IMG/VR virus record: IMGVR_UViG_3300037193_000597
Span: 1 to 36,064 of that record
DNA length: 36,064 nucleotides
Source of the DNA: a virus
Strand: one strand, 5' to 3'
Shown here: positions 20,629 through 27,604 of the stretch, piece after piece
Numbering within the stretch: position 1 is the stretch's first letter
Layout: every line of letters starts with the position of its first letter
Notes under the pieces: generated by a model
Databases searched by the model: none
Told to the model about the DNA's origin: nothing
The model's input: the letters and a program-made list of their open reading frames with translations, nothing else
Translations under genes and position numbers: made by a program

Positions 20629-20643
20629 GTTCAGTAACTGAAC
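20629..20643. repeat. 15-bp palindrome, copy 24
   Basis: Core GTAAC, after the 20.6 kb promoter and leader hairpin. Confidence 0.97.
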
Positions 20644-20687
20644 CTGACAAGGCAGAAGTTCAACCACACCATCACAAGGAGCAACCT

Positions 20688-21032
20688 GTGAGCACCATCC
20701 GTGAGACCGTCGTCAACGCCCTCGACCCGAGCGTGGTCCGCTCGTACGGCACCTACATCGACCGCGTGGTCGAGGCGCTCGAGGAGCGCGACGGCCAGAT
20801 CGCTGACGCACTGATGACCTTCGCGGAGAGCAAGGGCCTGCGCCCCGGCGACGCGAAGGACCTGATGATCGAGGTCGGCCTCATCGAGCCCGAGCCGGTG
20901 GTCGAGGTCCACACCGCCGAGGGCACCGAGGGCAGCACCGACCTGCAGGCCGTGCTCGCCGCGATCGAGGGCCTGCGTGGCGAGGTCGCCGCGATCAAGT
21001 CCGCTGCCGCCCGTCACGGCGTCCGCGTCTGA
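20688..21032 (+). CDS. Helical protein with coiled-coil end
   Basis: 114 residues from GTG 20688 (AAGGAG upstream). Mostly helix: STIRETVVNALD, YIDRVVEALEERDGQIADAL, then an acidic linker and a heptad-like C-terminus (LQAVLAAIEGLRGEVAAIKS). Distant paralogue of 17723-17992. First gene of the 20.6 kb promoter, in the transcript that leads to SSB. Function unknown. Confidence 0.75.
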   Translation: MSTIRETVVNALDPSVVRSYGTYIDRVVEALEERDGQIADALMTFAESKGLRPGDAKDLMIEVGLIEPEPVVEVHTAEGTEGSTDLQAVLAAIEGLRGEVAAIKSAAARHGVRV

Positions 21033-21040
21033 CTGACTGA

Positions 21041-21055
21041 GTTCAGTCACTGAAC
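21041..21055. repeat. 15-bp palindrome, copy 25
   Basis: Core GTCAC, between the 20688 gene and a hairpin. Confidence 0.97.
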
Positions 21056-21058
21056 CTC

Positions 21059-21097
21059 GGGTGGGTCGGGGCTGTGGGGAAGCACCCCGGCCCACCC
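21059..21097 (+). terminator. Terminator-like hairpin
   Basis: GGGTGGGTCGGGG pairs with CCCCGGCCCACCC (one T-G pair, 13-base loop). It follows the palindrome at 21041-21055; no T-run. Confidence 0.6.
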
Positions 21098-21136
21098 GAT
21101 ACCACGCATCGACCGGAGCAACCAGAGAGAGAGGTG

Positions 21137-21421
21137 ATGATGAGTAAGACGGTGAAGGCCCCCGTCTCGTGGGAGGAGCCGCCGTCGAAGGAGACTCGAT
21201 ACGACTGGTCAGCGATCGCTGCGCAGTTGAGAGAGCGGCCGATGGAGTGGGCCAAGATATTCGAGTGCGACCGTACGTCGTTGGCGACGGCGATCCGCAT
21301 TGACGGCATCAAGGCGCTGCCCACGTCGGAGTTCGACGTTCGCACCCGCAACAACAAGCGCGGAGAGCCGCGCACCTGCACGATGTTCCTGCGGTACAAC
21401 CCCAAGAAGGTGAGCAAGTAG
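21137..21421 (+). CDS. Conserved phage protein upstream of SSB
   Basis: 94 residues. YDWSAIAAQLRERPMEWAKIF is a helix of a type often seen in actinophages; the rest (SLATAIRIDGIKALP, FDVRTRNNKRGEPRTCTMF, LRYNPKK) looks like a small nucleic-acid-binding fold. Tandem ATG codons at 21137 and 21140 are both possible starts. Its TAG overlaps the SSB GTG. Function unknown. Confidence 0.75.
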   Translation: MMSKTVKAPVSWEEPPSKETRYDWSAIAAQLRERPMEWAKIFECDRTSLATAIRIDGIKALPTSEFDVRTRNNKRGEPRTCTMFLRYNPKKVSK

Positions 21422-21876
21422 TGTCGCTGCCCAACGTGATGGGTGAGTTCCGGGTCGTTGCCGATCCCGAACTCCGGTTCGCACCGAGTGGTGTGGCGGT
21501 GTGCAAGATGCGCGCCGTTGCGTCGTCTCGGAAGAAGGTGAACGACGAGTGGGTGGACGACAAGAACGCTTGGGTCAACATCACCACCTTCAAGAAGTCG
21601 GCCGAGAACGCCGCCGAGACCTACCAGAAGGGCGACCTCATCACTGTCTGCGGTCGCCTGCAGACCGAGGACTGGGAGGACAAGGACGGCAACAAGCGCA
21701 CGTCGGTCGACATTGTTGCGGACTCCATCGGAGCCGCGACGACGTGGACCTCAGCCCGTATCGCGCGGGCCGAGCGTTCCGGCAGCAGCAGCGGAGGTGG
21801 CGCTCAGCGTTCCTCCGGTGGGTCCTCGGACCCTGACCCGTGGGCCACGCCTGCGGACGACGCACCGCCCTTCTAG
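21421..21876 (+). CDS. ssb: Single-stranded DNA-binding protein
   Basis: 151 residues with the SSB OB-fold: LPNVMGEFRVVADPELRFAP, AVCKMRAVASSRKK, WVNITTFKKSAENAAE (normally WxxVxxFG..AE), KGDLITVCGRLQTEDWED and TSVDIVADSIGA. A Gly/Ser-rich linker leads to the acidic tip DDAPPF, typical of SSBs that recruit replication and repair proteins. Shares one base with the preceding stop. Its own TAG ends on the first base of a palindrome copy. Confidence 0.93.
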   Translation: MSLPNVMGEFRVVADPELRFAPSGVAVCKMRAVASSRKKVNDEWVDDKNAWVNITTFKKSAENAAETYQKGDLITVCGRLQTEDWEDKDGNKRTSVDIVADSIGAATTWTSARIARAERSGSSSGGGAQRSSGGSSDPDPWATPADDAPPF

Positions 21877-21890
21877 TTCAGTCACTGAAC
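21876..21890. repeat. 15-bp palindrome, copy 26
   Basis: Core GTCAC, starts on the last base of the ssb stop codon. Confidence 0.97.
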
Positions 21891-21924
21891 ACCACCCCCA
21901 CCACAGAGAGAGAGTCGCATCAGC

Positions 21925-22218
21925 ATGACCACGGCACCCGCCGAGACCACGGCCGAGAGCACCGACAACGAGCGGGGCACGCTGCTCCGCAAGGCGTACG
22001 GCGCGGCCACCACCGCCCTCCGCGAGAAGCACCGCGACGAGTTCGAGGCGCTGTACGTCGAGGAGGCGCAGAAGTTGGGCGTCGACTACAAGCCGAAGCC
22101 GACCGCCGAGCAGAAGGCCGAGCAGGAGTTGCGCGACCTGCTCGAGAAGTTCCCGCACCTGCGCGAGACGCTGACTGCTGACCAGCAGGCTGCCGTCAAG
22201 GAGTTCAAGACCTCCTGA
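21925..22218 (+). CDS. Helical charged protein
   Basis: 97 residues, predicted all-helical and charged: RGTLLRKAYGAATTALREK, FEALYVEEAQKLGV, AEQKAEQELRDLLEKFPHL. No family recognised. It lies in the SSB operon, ending before a strong terminator. Confidence 0.75.
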   Translation: MTTAPAETTAESTDNERGTLLRKAYGAATTALREKHRDEFEALYVEEAQKLGVDYKPKPTAEQKAEQELRDLLEKFPHLRETLTADQQAAVKEFKTS

Positions 22219-22316
22219 ATCTGGTGGTCCTGCCGAGGAGCGACACGCGGCAGGCGAGAGCGACTGGCGAGTGGGGTAGCGCCCCAGCCTCCGGTCGGCC
22301 AACCCCCGTGCATGAC

Positions 22317-22352
22317 GAGGCCCGCACCCAAGGCAGGAAGGGTGCGGGCCTC
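22317..22352 (+). terminator. Strong intrinsic terminator
   Basis: Perfect 13-bp stem GAGGCCCGCACCC / GGGTGCGGGCCTC with a 10-base loop and a TTTC tail, ending the SSB operon. Confidence 0.88.
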
Positions 22353-22496
22353 TTTCACGAACGGAGCAACCGGTCCGTGCTGACCAGGGTACCGCTAAGC
22401 CTGGACCGGGCGTACGATCACCCCACACCCGAACATTGATAAGCCCCCGCATCTGTTGGCGCAGACCGGGGGCATGAAGCCTGAGGAGGAGGCTTG
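22353..22496 (+). promoter_or_regulatory. Leader with hairpin-presented ribosome site
   Basis: GCCCCCG (22443-22449) pairs with CGGGGGC (22467-22473), with TCTG/CAGA inside. Directly after, AAGCCT (22477-22482) and AGGCTT (22490-22495) form a hairpin whose loop is the ribosome site GAGGAGG for ATG 22497. ATG 22474 also opens a 7-residue frame (MKPEEEA) ending in TGATG. No clear promoter found. Confidence 0.5.
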
Positions 22497-22691
22497 ATGG
22501 ACAGCGTACCCAGTTCAGTCACTGAACGCACCACCACATCTAGCGCGCCGCGTGTTGCCGAGACCCGTATCTTGTGCCCCGGCTGCTGGACCTACGCGAT
22601 GGTGCTGGTGGCGCACAGCCTGACGGAGCCCGGCAGGGCGATCCTCGGCTGCTCCAACTGCGGCACCGTGTTCGAGTGGCGGTCGGTGTGA
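22497..22691 (+). CDS. Zinc-ribbon protein with palindrome near the start
   Basis: 64 residues from ATG 22497. The palindrome encodes residues about 6-10 (SSVTE). The rest is a zinc ribbon: ILCPGCWTYAMV ... ILGCSNCGTVFEW. Possibly a transcription- or replication-related accessory, as it sits just upstream of a wHTH gene and the primase. Function unknown. Confidence 0.75.
   Translation: MDSVPSSVTERTTTSSAPRVAETRILCPGCWTYAMVLVAHSLTEPGRAILGCSNCGTVFEWRSV
22513..22527. repeat. 15-bp palindrome, copy 27
   Basis: Core GTCAC, near the start of the 22497 gene (SVTE frame). Confidence 0.97.
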
Positions 22692-23074
22692 GCAGGAACG
22701 CCGACTGGTTCGGCACCGTGACCGGCGACGTGGCGTTCGACCCGTCCCTCTCCACCACCGCCAAGGCGGCGTACCTCGTGCTCGTCATGCACAGGAACCG
22801 CGACACGAACGAGTGCTACCCCTCCAACAAGACCATCGCCCAGGCGGTCGGCTGCTCTGAGCGCACCGCGATCCGGGCGCTGAACGAGTTGGCCGACGCT
22901 GGCGTCATCGAGCGCACTCCGCAGTTCCGCGACGGGCGTCAGGTCCAGTCGCTCACCCGCCTCACGGACGCTCGGGCTGAACGTCATGGCAGGCGGGGTG
23001 TCACGGACGACACCCACGGGGGTGTCACCGGTGGCACACAGAACACACCCAGTAGTAACACCATCTGGTCTTAG
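22688..23074 (+). CDS. Winged helix-turn-helix replication-type protein
   Basis: 128 residues. STTAKAAYLVLVMHRN, YPSNKTIAQAVGCSERTAI and RALNELADAGVIERTP form the winged helix typical of phage proteins encoded next to replicative helicase or primase genes. GTG 22688 overlaps the previous TGA. The C-terminus is Thr/Gly-rich and disordered. It could be an origin-binding or helicase-loading protein, or a regulator; position next to the primase favours replication. Confidence 0.82.
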   Translation: MSRNADWFGTVTGDVAFDPSLSTTAKAAYLVLVMHRNRDTNECYPSNKTIAQAVGCSERTAIRALNELADAGVIERTPQFRDGRQVQSLTRLTDARAERHGRRGVTDDTHGGVTGGTQNTPSSNTIWS

Positions 23075-23089
23075 AAATCTCTGGACCCA

Positions 23090-23104
23090 GTTCAGTGACT
23101 GAAC
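23090..23104. repeat. 15-bp palindrome, copy 28
   Basis: Core GTGAC, 16 bases before the primase-helicase start. Confidence 0.97.
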
Positions 23105-23120
23105 CCACGACAGGAGCACG

Positions 23121-24698
23121 ATGAGCACGCTGACGGACAACTCGTTCGAGCGGATCAGGGACGCCCTCGCGTCTGCTGGCAAGCGCATCACCGACAACCG
23201 GCAGAACCACTTCGTTGCGCAGTGCCCGGCGCACGACGACGGCCGACCCTCCCTGGGCGTCGACTACAAGGGCGACAAGACGATGCTCCGGTGCTACGCC
23301 GGATGCCAGGTGGACGACATTGTGGCCGACCTGGGCCTCGAGTTGGCCGACCTCTTTGACGAGCGCATCGACGTGACGCAACGCGGTGACGTGGCGAACG
23401 GTGTGGTCGTCCGGTCGTACGTCTACGAGACGGTGCAGGGTGCGCCGTGGATCATCAAGGACCGCTACGCCCCGAAGGGCTTCATGCAGCGGCTGCCCGG
23501 CACCGACCCCGGTGACCGGTCTGGCCTCAAGGGCAGAAAGGCGATCCTCTACCGGGCACCGAAGTTGTGGCGCGCGATGCAGGCGGGCTACTGCACGATC
23601 TACTTGGTCGACGGCGAGAAGGACGTGGAGGCGATCGAGCGAGCCGGTGGCCTCGCGACCTGTGCCCCTGGCGGTGCGGGCGCGACGTGGCAGCCGGAGT
23701 TCTCCGAGTTCCTGCGCAACGCGGGCGAGGTCATCATCGTCGCGGACCAGGACCCGTTGAAGGAGGACGGTTCGCTCGGCACCGGGCAGCAGTACGCGCA
23801 GAACGCGAAGGCCGGGCTTCGATCGGTGGGCGTCGCGTGCAAGATCGTTGCCCCGGCTGCCGGGAAGGACGCTGCTGACCACCTCGCGGCGGGCTACACG
23901 CTTGAGGAGTTCGTGCGCGAGCCGACCGCGTACACCCGGCCTCGCGGCATGACCGCCGAGACGCTGATGAGCACCGAGTTCGAGCCGCTCAACTGGGCGA
24001 TCGAGGGGCTGGTCCCGGCAGGGCTGACGATCTGCGCTGGCTCCCCGAAGGCGGGCAAGTCCTGGCTGTGGCTCGACGCCGTGCTCGCAGTGGCCGCTGG
24101 TGGGCGCGCGCTGGGGTCCGTGCCGTGCGTTCAGGGGTCCGCCCTGTACCTGGCCCGCGAGGACAACTACAGGCGCTTGCAGAGCCGCCTGTCGCTCATC
24201 ATGGGCGGAACGATGGACGCGCCTGCCGCTCTCGAGGTCATCCCCTCCGAGCAGGACTGGCCCGGTGGCGAGCAGGGCCTGGCGAACCTGACCGAGTGGG
24301 CCGAGGAGGTGGGCGACCCGAGGCTGGTGGTCATCGACACGCTGCAGAAGGTCGAGCCGGACATGGGCGAGGACGGCCGCAAGGGTGCGTACGCCGGGAA
24401 CTACACGATGATGAGCCGGTACAAGAACTGGGCCGACACCTTCAACTGCGCGATCGTCATGGTCCACCACGACCGCAAGGCGGGCAGCGGTGACGGGCAG
24501 GCGACCGACCCGTTCACGCAGATCAGCGGGACGCGAGGCTTGACGGGCGCGGCGGACACGCTCATGTTCTTGGAGAAGGTGCGCGGCGAGGCCACCGGCA
24601 CGCTGCACGTCACCGGGCGTGACGTGGTGGAGCAGTCCATCGAGATGATCAAGGCGGGTCCGGTGTGGCAGGCGTACGGGCACGTCGAGATGCTCTGA
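23121..24698 (+). CDS. Primase-helicase: zinc finger, Toprim, AAA ATPase
   Basis: 525 residues. N-terminal zinc-binding region: CPAHDDGRPSL (about 36) and LRCYAGCQ (about 58), as in CHC2-like primases. Toprim-like centre: IYLVDGEKDVEAI (about 160) and VIIVADQD (about 204). C-terminal RepA/AAA_25 ATPase: Walker A GSPKAGKSW (about 306), Walker B LVVIDTL (about 402) and MVHHDRK (about 450). It should synthesise primers and/or unwind DNA at the phage fork. A palindrome lies between it and the preceding wHTH gene; the 24.7 kb promoter starts right after. Confidence 0.92.
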   Translation: MSTLTDNSFERIRDALASAGKRITDNRQNHFVAQCPAHDDGRPSLGVDYKGDKTMLRCYAGCQVDDIVADLGLELADLFDERIDVTQRGDVANGVVVRSYVYETVQGAPWIIKDRYAPKGFMQRLPGTDPGDRSGLKGRKAILYRAPKLWRAMQAGYCTIYLVDGEKDVEAIERAGGLATCAPGGAGATWQPEFSEFLRNAGEVIIVADQDPLKEDGSLGTGQQYAQNAKAGLRSVGVACKIVAPAAGKDAADHLAAGYTLEEFVREPTAYTRPRGMTAETLMSTEFEPLNWAIEGLVPAGLTICAGSPKAGKSWLWLDAVLAVAAGGRALGSVPCVQGSALYLAREDNYRRLQSRLSLIMGGTMDAPAALEVIPSEQDWPGGEQGLANLTEWAEEVGDPRLVVIDTLQKVEPDMGEDGRKGAYAGNYTMMSRYKNWADTFNCAIVMVHHDRKAGSGDGQATDPFTQISGTRGLTGAADTLMFLEKVRGEATGTLHVTGRDVVEQSIEMIKAGPVWQAYGHVEML

Positions 24699-24702
24699 CC
24701 GT

Positions 24703-24731
24703 TTGACTTACGTTGCTAAGTAAAGTAAGAT
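24703..24731 (+). promoter_or_regulatory. Rightward promoter, 24.7 kb
   Basis: TTGACT at 24703-24708, 17-base spacer, TAAGAT at 24726-24731. Spacer and downstream leader resemble the 14.5 kb promoter. Confidence 0.72.
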
Positions 24732-24732
24732 A

Positions 24733-24782
24733 GACGTAGTCGATCGGTGGTCAAGCAAGAGCCACCGGTCGACTTCTACGTC
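24733..24782 (+). promoter_or_regulatory. Leader hairpin after the 24.7 kb promoter
   Basis: GACGTAG / CTACGTC outer arms and TCGATCGGTGG / CCACCGGTCGA inner arms with a 3-base bulge. It ends 8 bases before a palindrome. Confidence 0.6.
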
Positions 24783-24789
24783 CAGACCA

Positions 24790-24804
24790 GTTCAGTCACT
24801 GAAC
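24790..24804. repeat. 15-bp palindrome, copy 29
   Basis: Core GTCAC, after the 24.7 kb promoter and leader hairpin. Confidence 0.97.
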
Positions 24805-24824
24805 ACCGACAGGCAGGCAGGCAA

Positions 24825-25292
24825 GTGGTTGAAGTTCTCGGGTTCGACTCTCACGACGAGATGATCGAACACATCCGCAGGGCGCAGCGCACCGCACTTG
24901 AGGGGCTGCACCCCGCACAGCAGGGCATCGGCCCTGGCGATTGTTGGGTCCAGTTCCACGACGTTGCGAACCGCCACATCGTGTTCGGCTACGTGCTCCC
25001 TCTGCCCGTCGTACGACGGCTCGAGGTCGAGTCCGGCGCGACGAAGCGAGAGGCCGCCGACGCGGTGCAGGAGACGGCAGCCCGCCTCGCCAACGGCTTC
25101 ATGTATGGCAAGGCGTACGACCGGTTCAACCCGAAGGGCGAGTTGGGCGAGACGCACAAGTTGAACGTCTGGCCCATCGACCACCGGACGTTCTCCGCCG
25201 CGAAGAACGTCGACTGGCAGATCGACCTTCTCGACCTGCCGTACAAGATCAACCTTCAAGCCGCATTCACCGCATTCCGAAGGAGCAACTGA
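24825..25292 (+). CDS. Hypothetical protein
   Basis: 155 residues from GTG 24825, the first start after the palindrome; an earlier in-frame GTG (24747) would lie inside the leader hairpin. Contains HDEMIEHIRRAQRTALEG, CWVQFHDVANRHIVFGYVLP, a helical ATKREAADAVQETAARLANG and HKLNVWPIDHRTFSAA. Globular, no family recognised. First gene of the 24.7 kb promoter. Confidence 0.75.
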   Translation: MVEVLGFDSHDEMIEHIRRAQRTALEGLHPAQQGIGPGDCWVQFHDVANRHIVFGYVLPLPVVRRLEVESGATKREAADAVQETAARLANGFMYGKAYDRFNPKGELGETHKLNVWPIDHRTFSAAKNVDWQIDLLDLPYKINLQAAFTAFRRSN

Positions 25293-25298
25293 ACCGCC

Positions 25299-26456
25299 AT
25301 GCCCATGTACGACGAATCAGATTTCGACAAGTCCTTCATCCCGAACTCGTTCAAGCGCGAGGTCAGGGAGACCATCGTCCTCGCCGTCTCGCTCGGCTGG
25401 AAGTTCCACGTCACGGGCGACCAGTCCGCAACGATCATCAGCCCGCGACCCGAGGACCACCCGAAGAAGTACCACTTCTCGACCAACCGTCGTTCGAGCA
25501 ACAGCATCACCCGCATCCGTCGCGACGTGGTGAAGTACGGCGACCCGGAGAAGGTGGAGGTTGCGTACACCGCCGCCTCACTGCGGGACATGGGTCTCGA
25601 CGGCGAGGCACAGGCGCTGGTGAGGTCGCTGCCCTCGGTCACCGCAACGGTGGTCGATGACCGCTCCGACCGGGAGAAGGGTCCGGCCGACAACCCGTTC
25701 GGCAAGGGTTCAGTCACTGAACCGCCGAAGCCGCGTGACCCGAAGGCACCGCACATCGTCAGCGAGAAGCCGATGCTGGCGAAGGCGAGCAAGGGCAAGG
25801 CGTACGACAGCCCGACCACGATGGAGCGGCGCTGGTCTGACGGCTCCCGCGACTACGCCTGCCGCTGGCCGTCGTGCAACTACTCGGCACCCGAGCGGGG
25901 TTCAGTTCCGAGCCACTACGCCAAGAGCCACAGCGAGGGCCTGGGCAAGCGGCCCGAGATGTTCTCCGCCGAGGTGCCCGACGCCCGCGTCTACGCGCCG
26001 AGGCAGTCGCGCGTCGAGGCGCTGGCGGCGATCCTCGCGGACCTCATGGCAGGCGGTCCGATGGACCCGGACGTGCTGGCTCGGACGGCGCTGACCTGGG
26101 TTCACGAGCAGTCGAACCACAAGACCGACGAGGCCGCAGAGCGCGAGGACCTGACGCCCGAGCAGACGCTGGACCGAATCCGCATGCTGCTCGATGATGG
26201 TGCCCGTGGCGAGATGCACAAGCGGGTCGAGGCTCTTGAGCAGAAGTTGGTCGACAGCGAGAGCCTGAGCGAGATGCTGCAGGTTTCAGTGACTGAACTC
26301 GAGAAGCGGCTCAAGCACGCTGCCGACCAGATCGAGGCCGAGCAGAAGTTGCGGGCCGAGGCCGAGCGCAAGGCGAAGTTGGCGAAGGACACGCTGGCTG
26401 CACTGCACGAACTGGCAGGTGAGTACGCGAAGGCCGATGAGGTGAGGACCGCGTGA
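25299..26456 (+). CDS. Multidomain protein: HicA-like, Cys/His finger, coiled coil
   Basis: 385 residues. N-terminal part (VSLGWKFHVTGDQSATIIS, KKYHFSTNRRSSNSITRIRR) resembles the small dsRBD-like fold of HicA-type proteins, though no toxin claim can be made. After an in-frame palindrome (GSVTEPP) comes a C2H2-like finger (YACRWPSCNY ... HYAKSHSEG, about 187-210). The C-terminal 120 residues form a long coiled coil (KRVEALEQKLVDSESL, RLKHAADQIEAEQKL) that contains a second palindrome copy, read VSVTELE. Probably a DNA-binding structural or regulatory protein. Confidence 0.72.
   Translation: MPMYDESDFDKSFIPNSFKREVRETIVLAVSLGWKFHVTGDQSATIISPRPEDHPKKYHFSTNRRSSNSITRIRRDVVKYGDPEKVEVAYTAASLRDMGLDGEAQALVRSLPSVTATVVDDRSDREKGPADNPFGKGSVTEPPKPRDPKAPHIVSEKPMLAKASKGKAYDSPTTMERRWSDGSRDYACRWPSCNYSAPERGSVPSHYAKSHSEGLGKRPEMFSAEVPDARVYAPRQSRVEALAAILADLMAGGPMDPDVLARTALTWVHEQSNHKTDEAAEREDLTPEQTLDRIRMLLDDGARGEMHKRVEALEQKLVDSESLSEMLQVSVTELEKRLKHAADQIEAEQKLRAEAERKAKLAKDTLAALHELAGEYAKADEVRTA
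25708..25722. repeat. 15-bp palindrome, copy 30
   Basis: Core GTCAC, inside the 25299 gene (SVTE frame). Confidence 0.97.
26284..26298. repeat. 15-bp palindrome, copy 31, one mismatch
   Basis: Core GTGAC, first base T; inside the coiled coil of the 25299 gene (SVTE frame). Confidence 0.9.
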
Positions 26457-26665
26457 CGCTTGGACGGGGGCACAGGTTCGACACCCACCTCATCGACGCT
26501 CGCGTCGAGAACATCAAGTGGTTGCGGAGTCTCGGGACGCACGACGATCTGATCGCCAGGCAACTCGGGATCACCCGCGAACTGCTCGACAAGACGATGG
26601 AGAGGCATGGCGGGGAGAGGCACACCGATCCCGGAACGGTCCCGGAGGATCGTCGCAGCGCGTGA
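26453..26665 (+). CDS. Small helix-turn-helix protein
   Basis: 70 residues. IKWLRSLGTHDDLIARQLG and ITRELLDKTMERHG read as a helix-turn-helix of the type found in many small phage regulators. GTG 26453 overlaps the previous TGA. Its last 59 bases overlap the HNH gene in another frame. Confidence 0.75.
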   Translation: MTLGRGHRFDTHLIDARVENIKWLRSLGTHDDLIARQLGITRELLDKTMERHGGERHTDPGTVPEDRRSA

Positions 26666-26945
26666 GATGCAGAGGTGCTACCGGTGCGGCTCGCCACGAG
26701 CGGCCGAGTGGCACCACCGCAGATCGCGGTCTGTCGTAGACGAGCATCAGCACTGTCCTTGCAACGGGGTCTACCTGTGCGGGACCTGCCACCGGTGGGT
26801 CCACGCACACCCGTTCGAGGCACGGGCGATCGGGCTGATCGTGAGCAGGCACGAAGGACTGCCGGGGATGGTCCCGGCGACAGCGCACTACGGGGTGCTG
26901 CTGTTGAGGTGTGACGGAAGCATGGACTACTGGATCGAGGACTAG
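26607..26945 (+). CDS. HNH endonuclease
   Basis: 112 residues. RCYRCGSPRAAEWHHRRSR provides the first Cys pair and the HH of the HNH motif, followed by CNGVYLCGTCHRWVHAHP with the structural CxxC and the final His: an HNH nuclease with zinc knuckles. It could be a free-standing homing endonuclease or a nicking enzyme for replication or packaging. ATG 26607 follows GGAG but overlaps the preceding gene by 59 bases; a later start would cut into the motif. Confidence 0.88.
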   Translation: MAGRGTPIPERSRRIVAAREMQRCYRCGSPRAAEWHHRRSRSVVDEHQHCPCNGVYLCGTCHRWVHAHPFEARAIGLIVSRHEGLPGMVPATAHYGVLLLRCDGSMDYWIED

Positions 26946-26949
26946 GCAG

Positions 26950-27123
26950 GTGAGGCAGTTGGAGTCTCGGGCGGACCAGGCGAAGCGCGAGCAGGCGGAG
27001 CGCGTTTGGTACGAGCGCATGGCGATTGACGAGGAGTACCTCGAGTGGTGCAACAAGCACGGTTTCGACCCGGACGACCCGACGATCGCCCGGTCCTACT
27101 TCGGAGAGGCGGACGATGACTGA
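26950..27123 (+). CDS. Small charged helical protein
   Basis: 57 residues from GTG 26950: RQLESRADQAKREQAERVWYERM, then EEYLEWCNKHGFDPDDP. Mostly helix, acidic end. No strong ribosome site. The next gene overlaps its last bases. Function unknown. Confidence 0.65.
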   Translation: MRQLESRADQAKREQAERVWYERMAIDEEYLEWCNKHGFDPDDPTIARSYFGEADDD

Positions 27124-27223
27124 CGACGAGCGCAACGACTACATGACGATCGTGTGGTGCATGTTCGCCGGACTGTTCGGCATCGTGGTCGGGCTGGTGC
27201 TGGGGGTGGCGCTGTGGAGGTGA
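27116..27223 (+). CDS. Single-span membrane mini-protein
   Basis: 35 residues: acidic head (MTDDERNDYM) and one hydrophobic helix (TIVWCMFAGLFGIVVGLVLG). ATG 27116 lies in the end of the preceding gene, preceded by GGAGAGG. Third such one-helix mini-protein of the early arm. Confidence 0.7.
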   Translation: MTDDERNDYMTIVWCMFAGLFGIVVGLVLGVALWR

Positions 27224-27225
27224 GT

Positions 27226-27462
27226 ATGCGGAAGGGCGACTCGCCCAACTCCACCTACGTCACGGTCGGACCGATGACGCTGCTGTTCTCCTACGACACC
27301 CCGGTGGCGTTCTGCAAGGAGGGGCACTGGCGGGCGAGCGAGAACGTGTGGAGCAAGACCACCGGCAAGCACCTGAACGAGACGCGGGTAGCCAGGCACA
27401 ACCGGCTCCCGCACGACGAGTTCACCCGGCGTCTCGAGGAGGCGCTGAGTGGGCTGGGTTGA
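27226..27462 (+). CDS. Hypothetical protein
   Basis: 78 residues from ATG 27226 with GGAGG 5 bases upstream (GTG 27220, overlapping the previous TGA, is the alternative). Strand-rich: TYVTVGPMTLLFSYDTPVAF, then a helix (HDEFTRRLEEALSG). No family recognised. Confidence 0.7.
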   Translation: MRKGDSPNSTYVTVGPMTLLFSYDTPVAFCKEGHWRASENVWSKTTGKHLNETRVARHNRLPHDEFTRRLEEALSGLG

Positions 27463-27604
27463 GCAGTCGAAGCCAGTTCAGTCACTGAACCAGGCGACTC
27501 ACGTCCTCGGCTGCATGATCGGGTTTCACGACTGGACAAAGACCGGCACCGAGCACGTATGGGCGTGCCGCTGGTGCCCTGAGATGAAAGCAGGTAGGCG
27601 GTGA
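27449..27604 (+). CDS. Cys/His mini-protein carrying an in-frame palindrome
   Basis: 51 residues from GTG 27449 (GGAGG 6 bases upstream). The palindrome is residues 10-14 (VQSLN). It is followed by LGCMIGFHDWTKTGTEH and CRWCPEM, a probable zinc site also seen as CxxGxHxW ... CxxC in other small phage proteins. Its TGA overlaps the next GTG. Found by reading the gap between genes. Confidence 0.7.
   Translation: MGWVEQSKPVQSLNQATHVLGCMIGFHDWTKTGTEHVWACRWCPEMKAGRR
27476..27490. repeat. 15-bp palindrome, copy 32
   Basis: Core GTCAC, codons 10-14 of the 27449 gene (VQSLN). Confidence 0.97.

Noticed and set aside
22943-22957. Degenerate palindrome GTCCAGTCGCTCACC in the wHTH gene
   Set aside because: Several mismatches to the consensus and no dyad symmetry; the VQSL reading is probably coincidental.
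23025-24683. 552-codon open frame on the minus strand opposite the primase-helicase
   Set aside because: High-GC shadow frame: no ribosome site, no recognisable motif, and the plus strand holds a clear primase-helicase.
25900-25909. Half-site GTTCAGTTCC
   Set aside because: Only one arm of the palindrome is present, so I did not count it.
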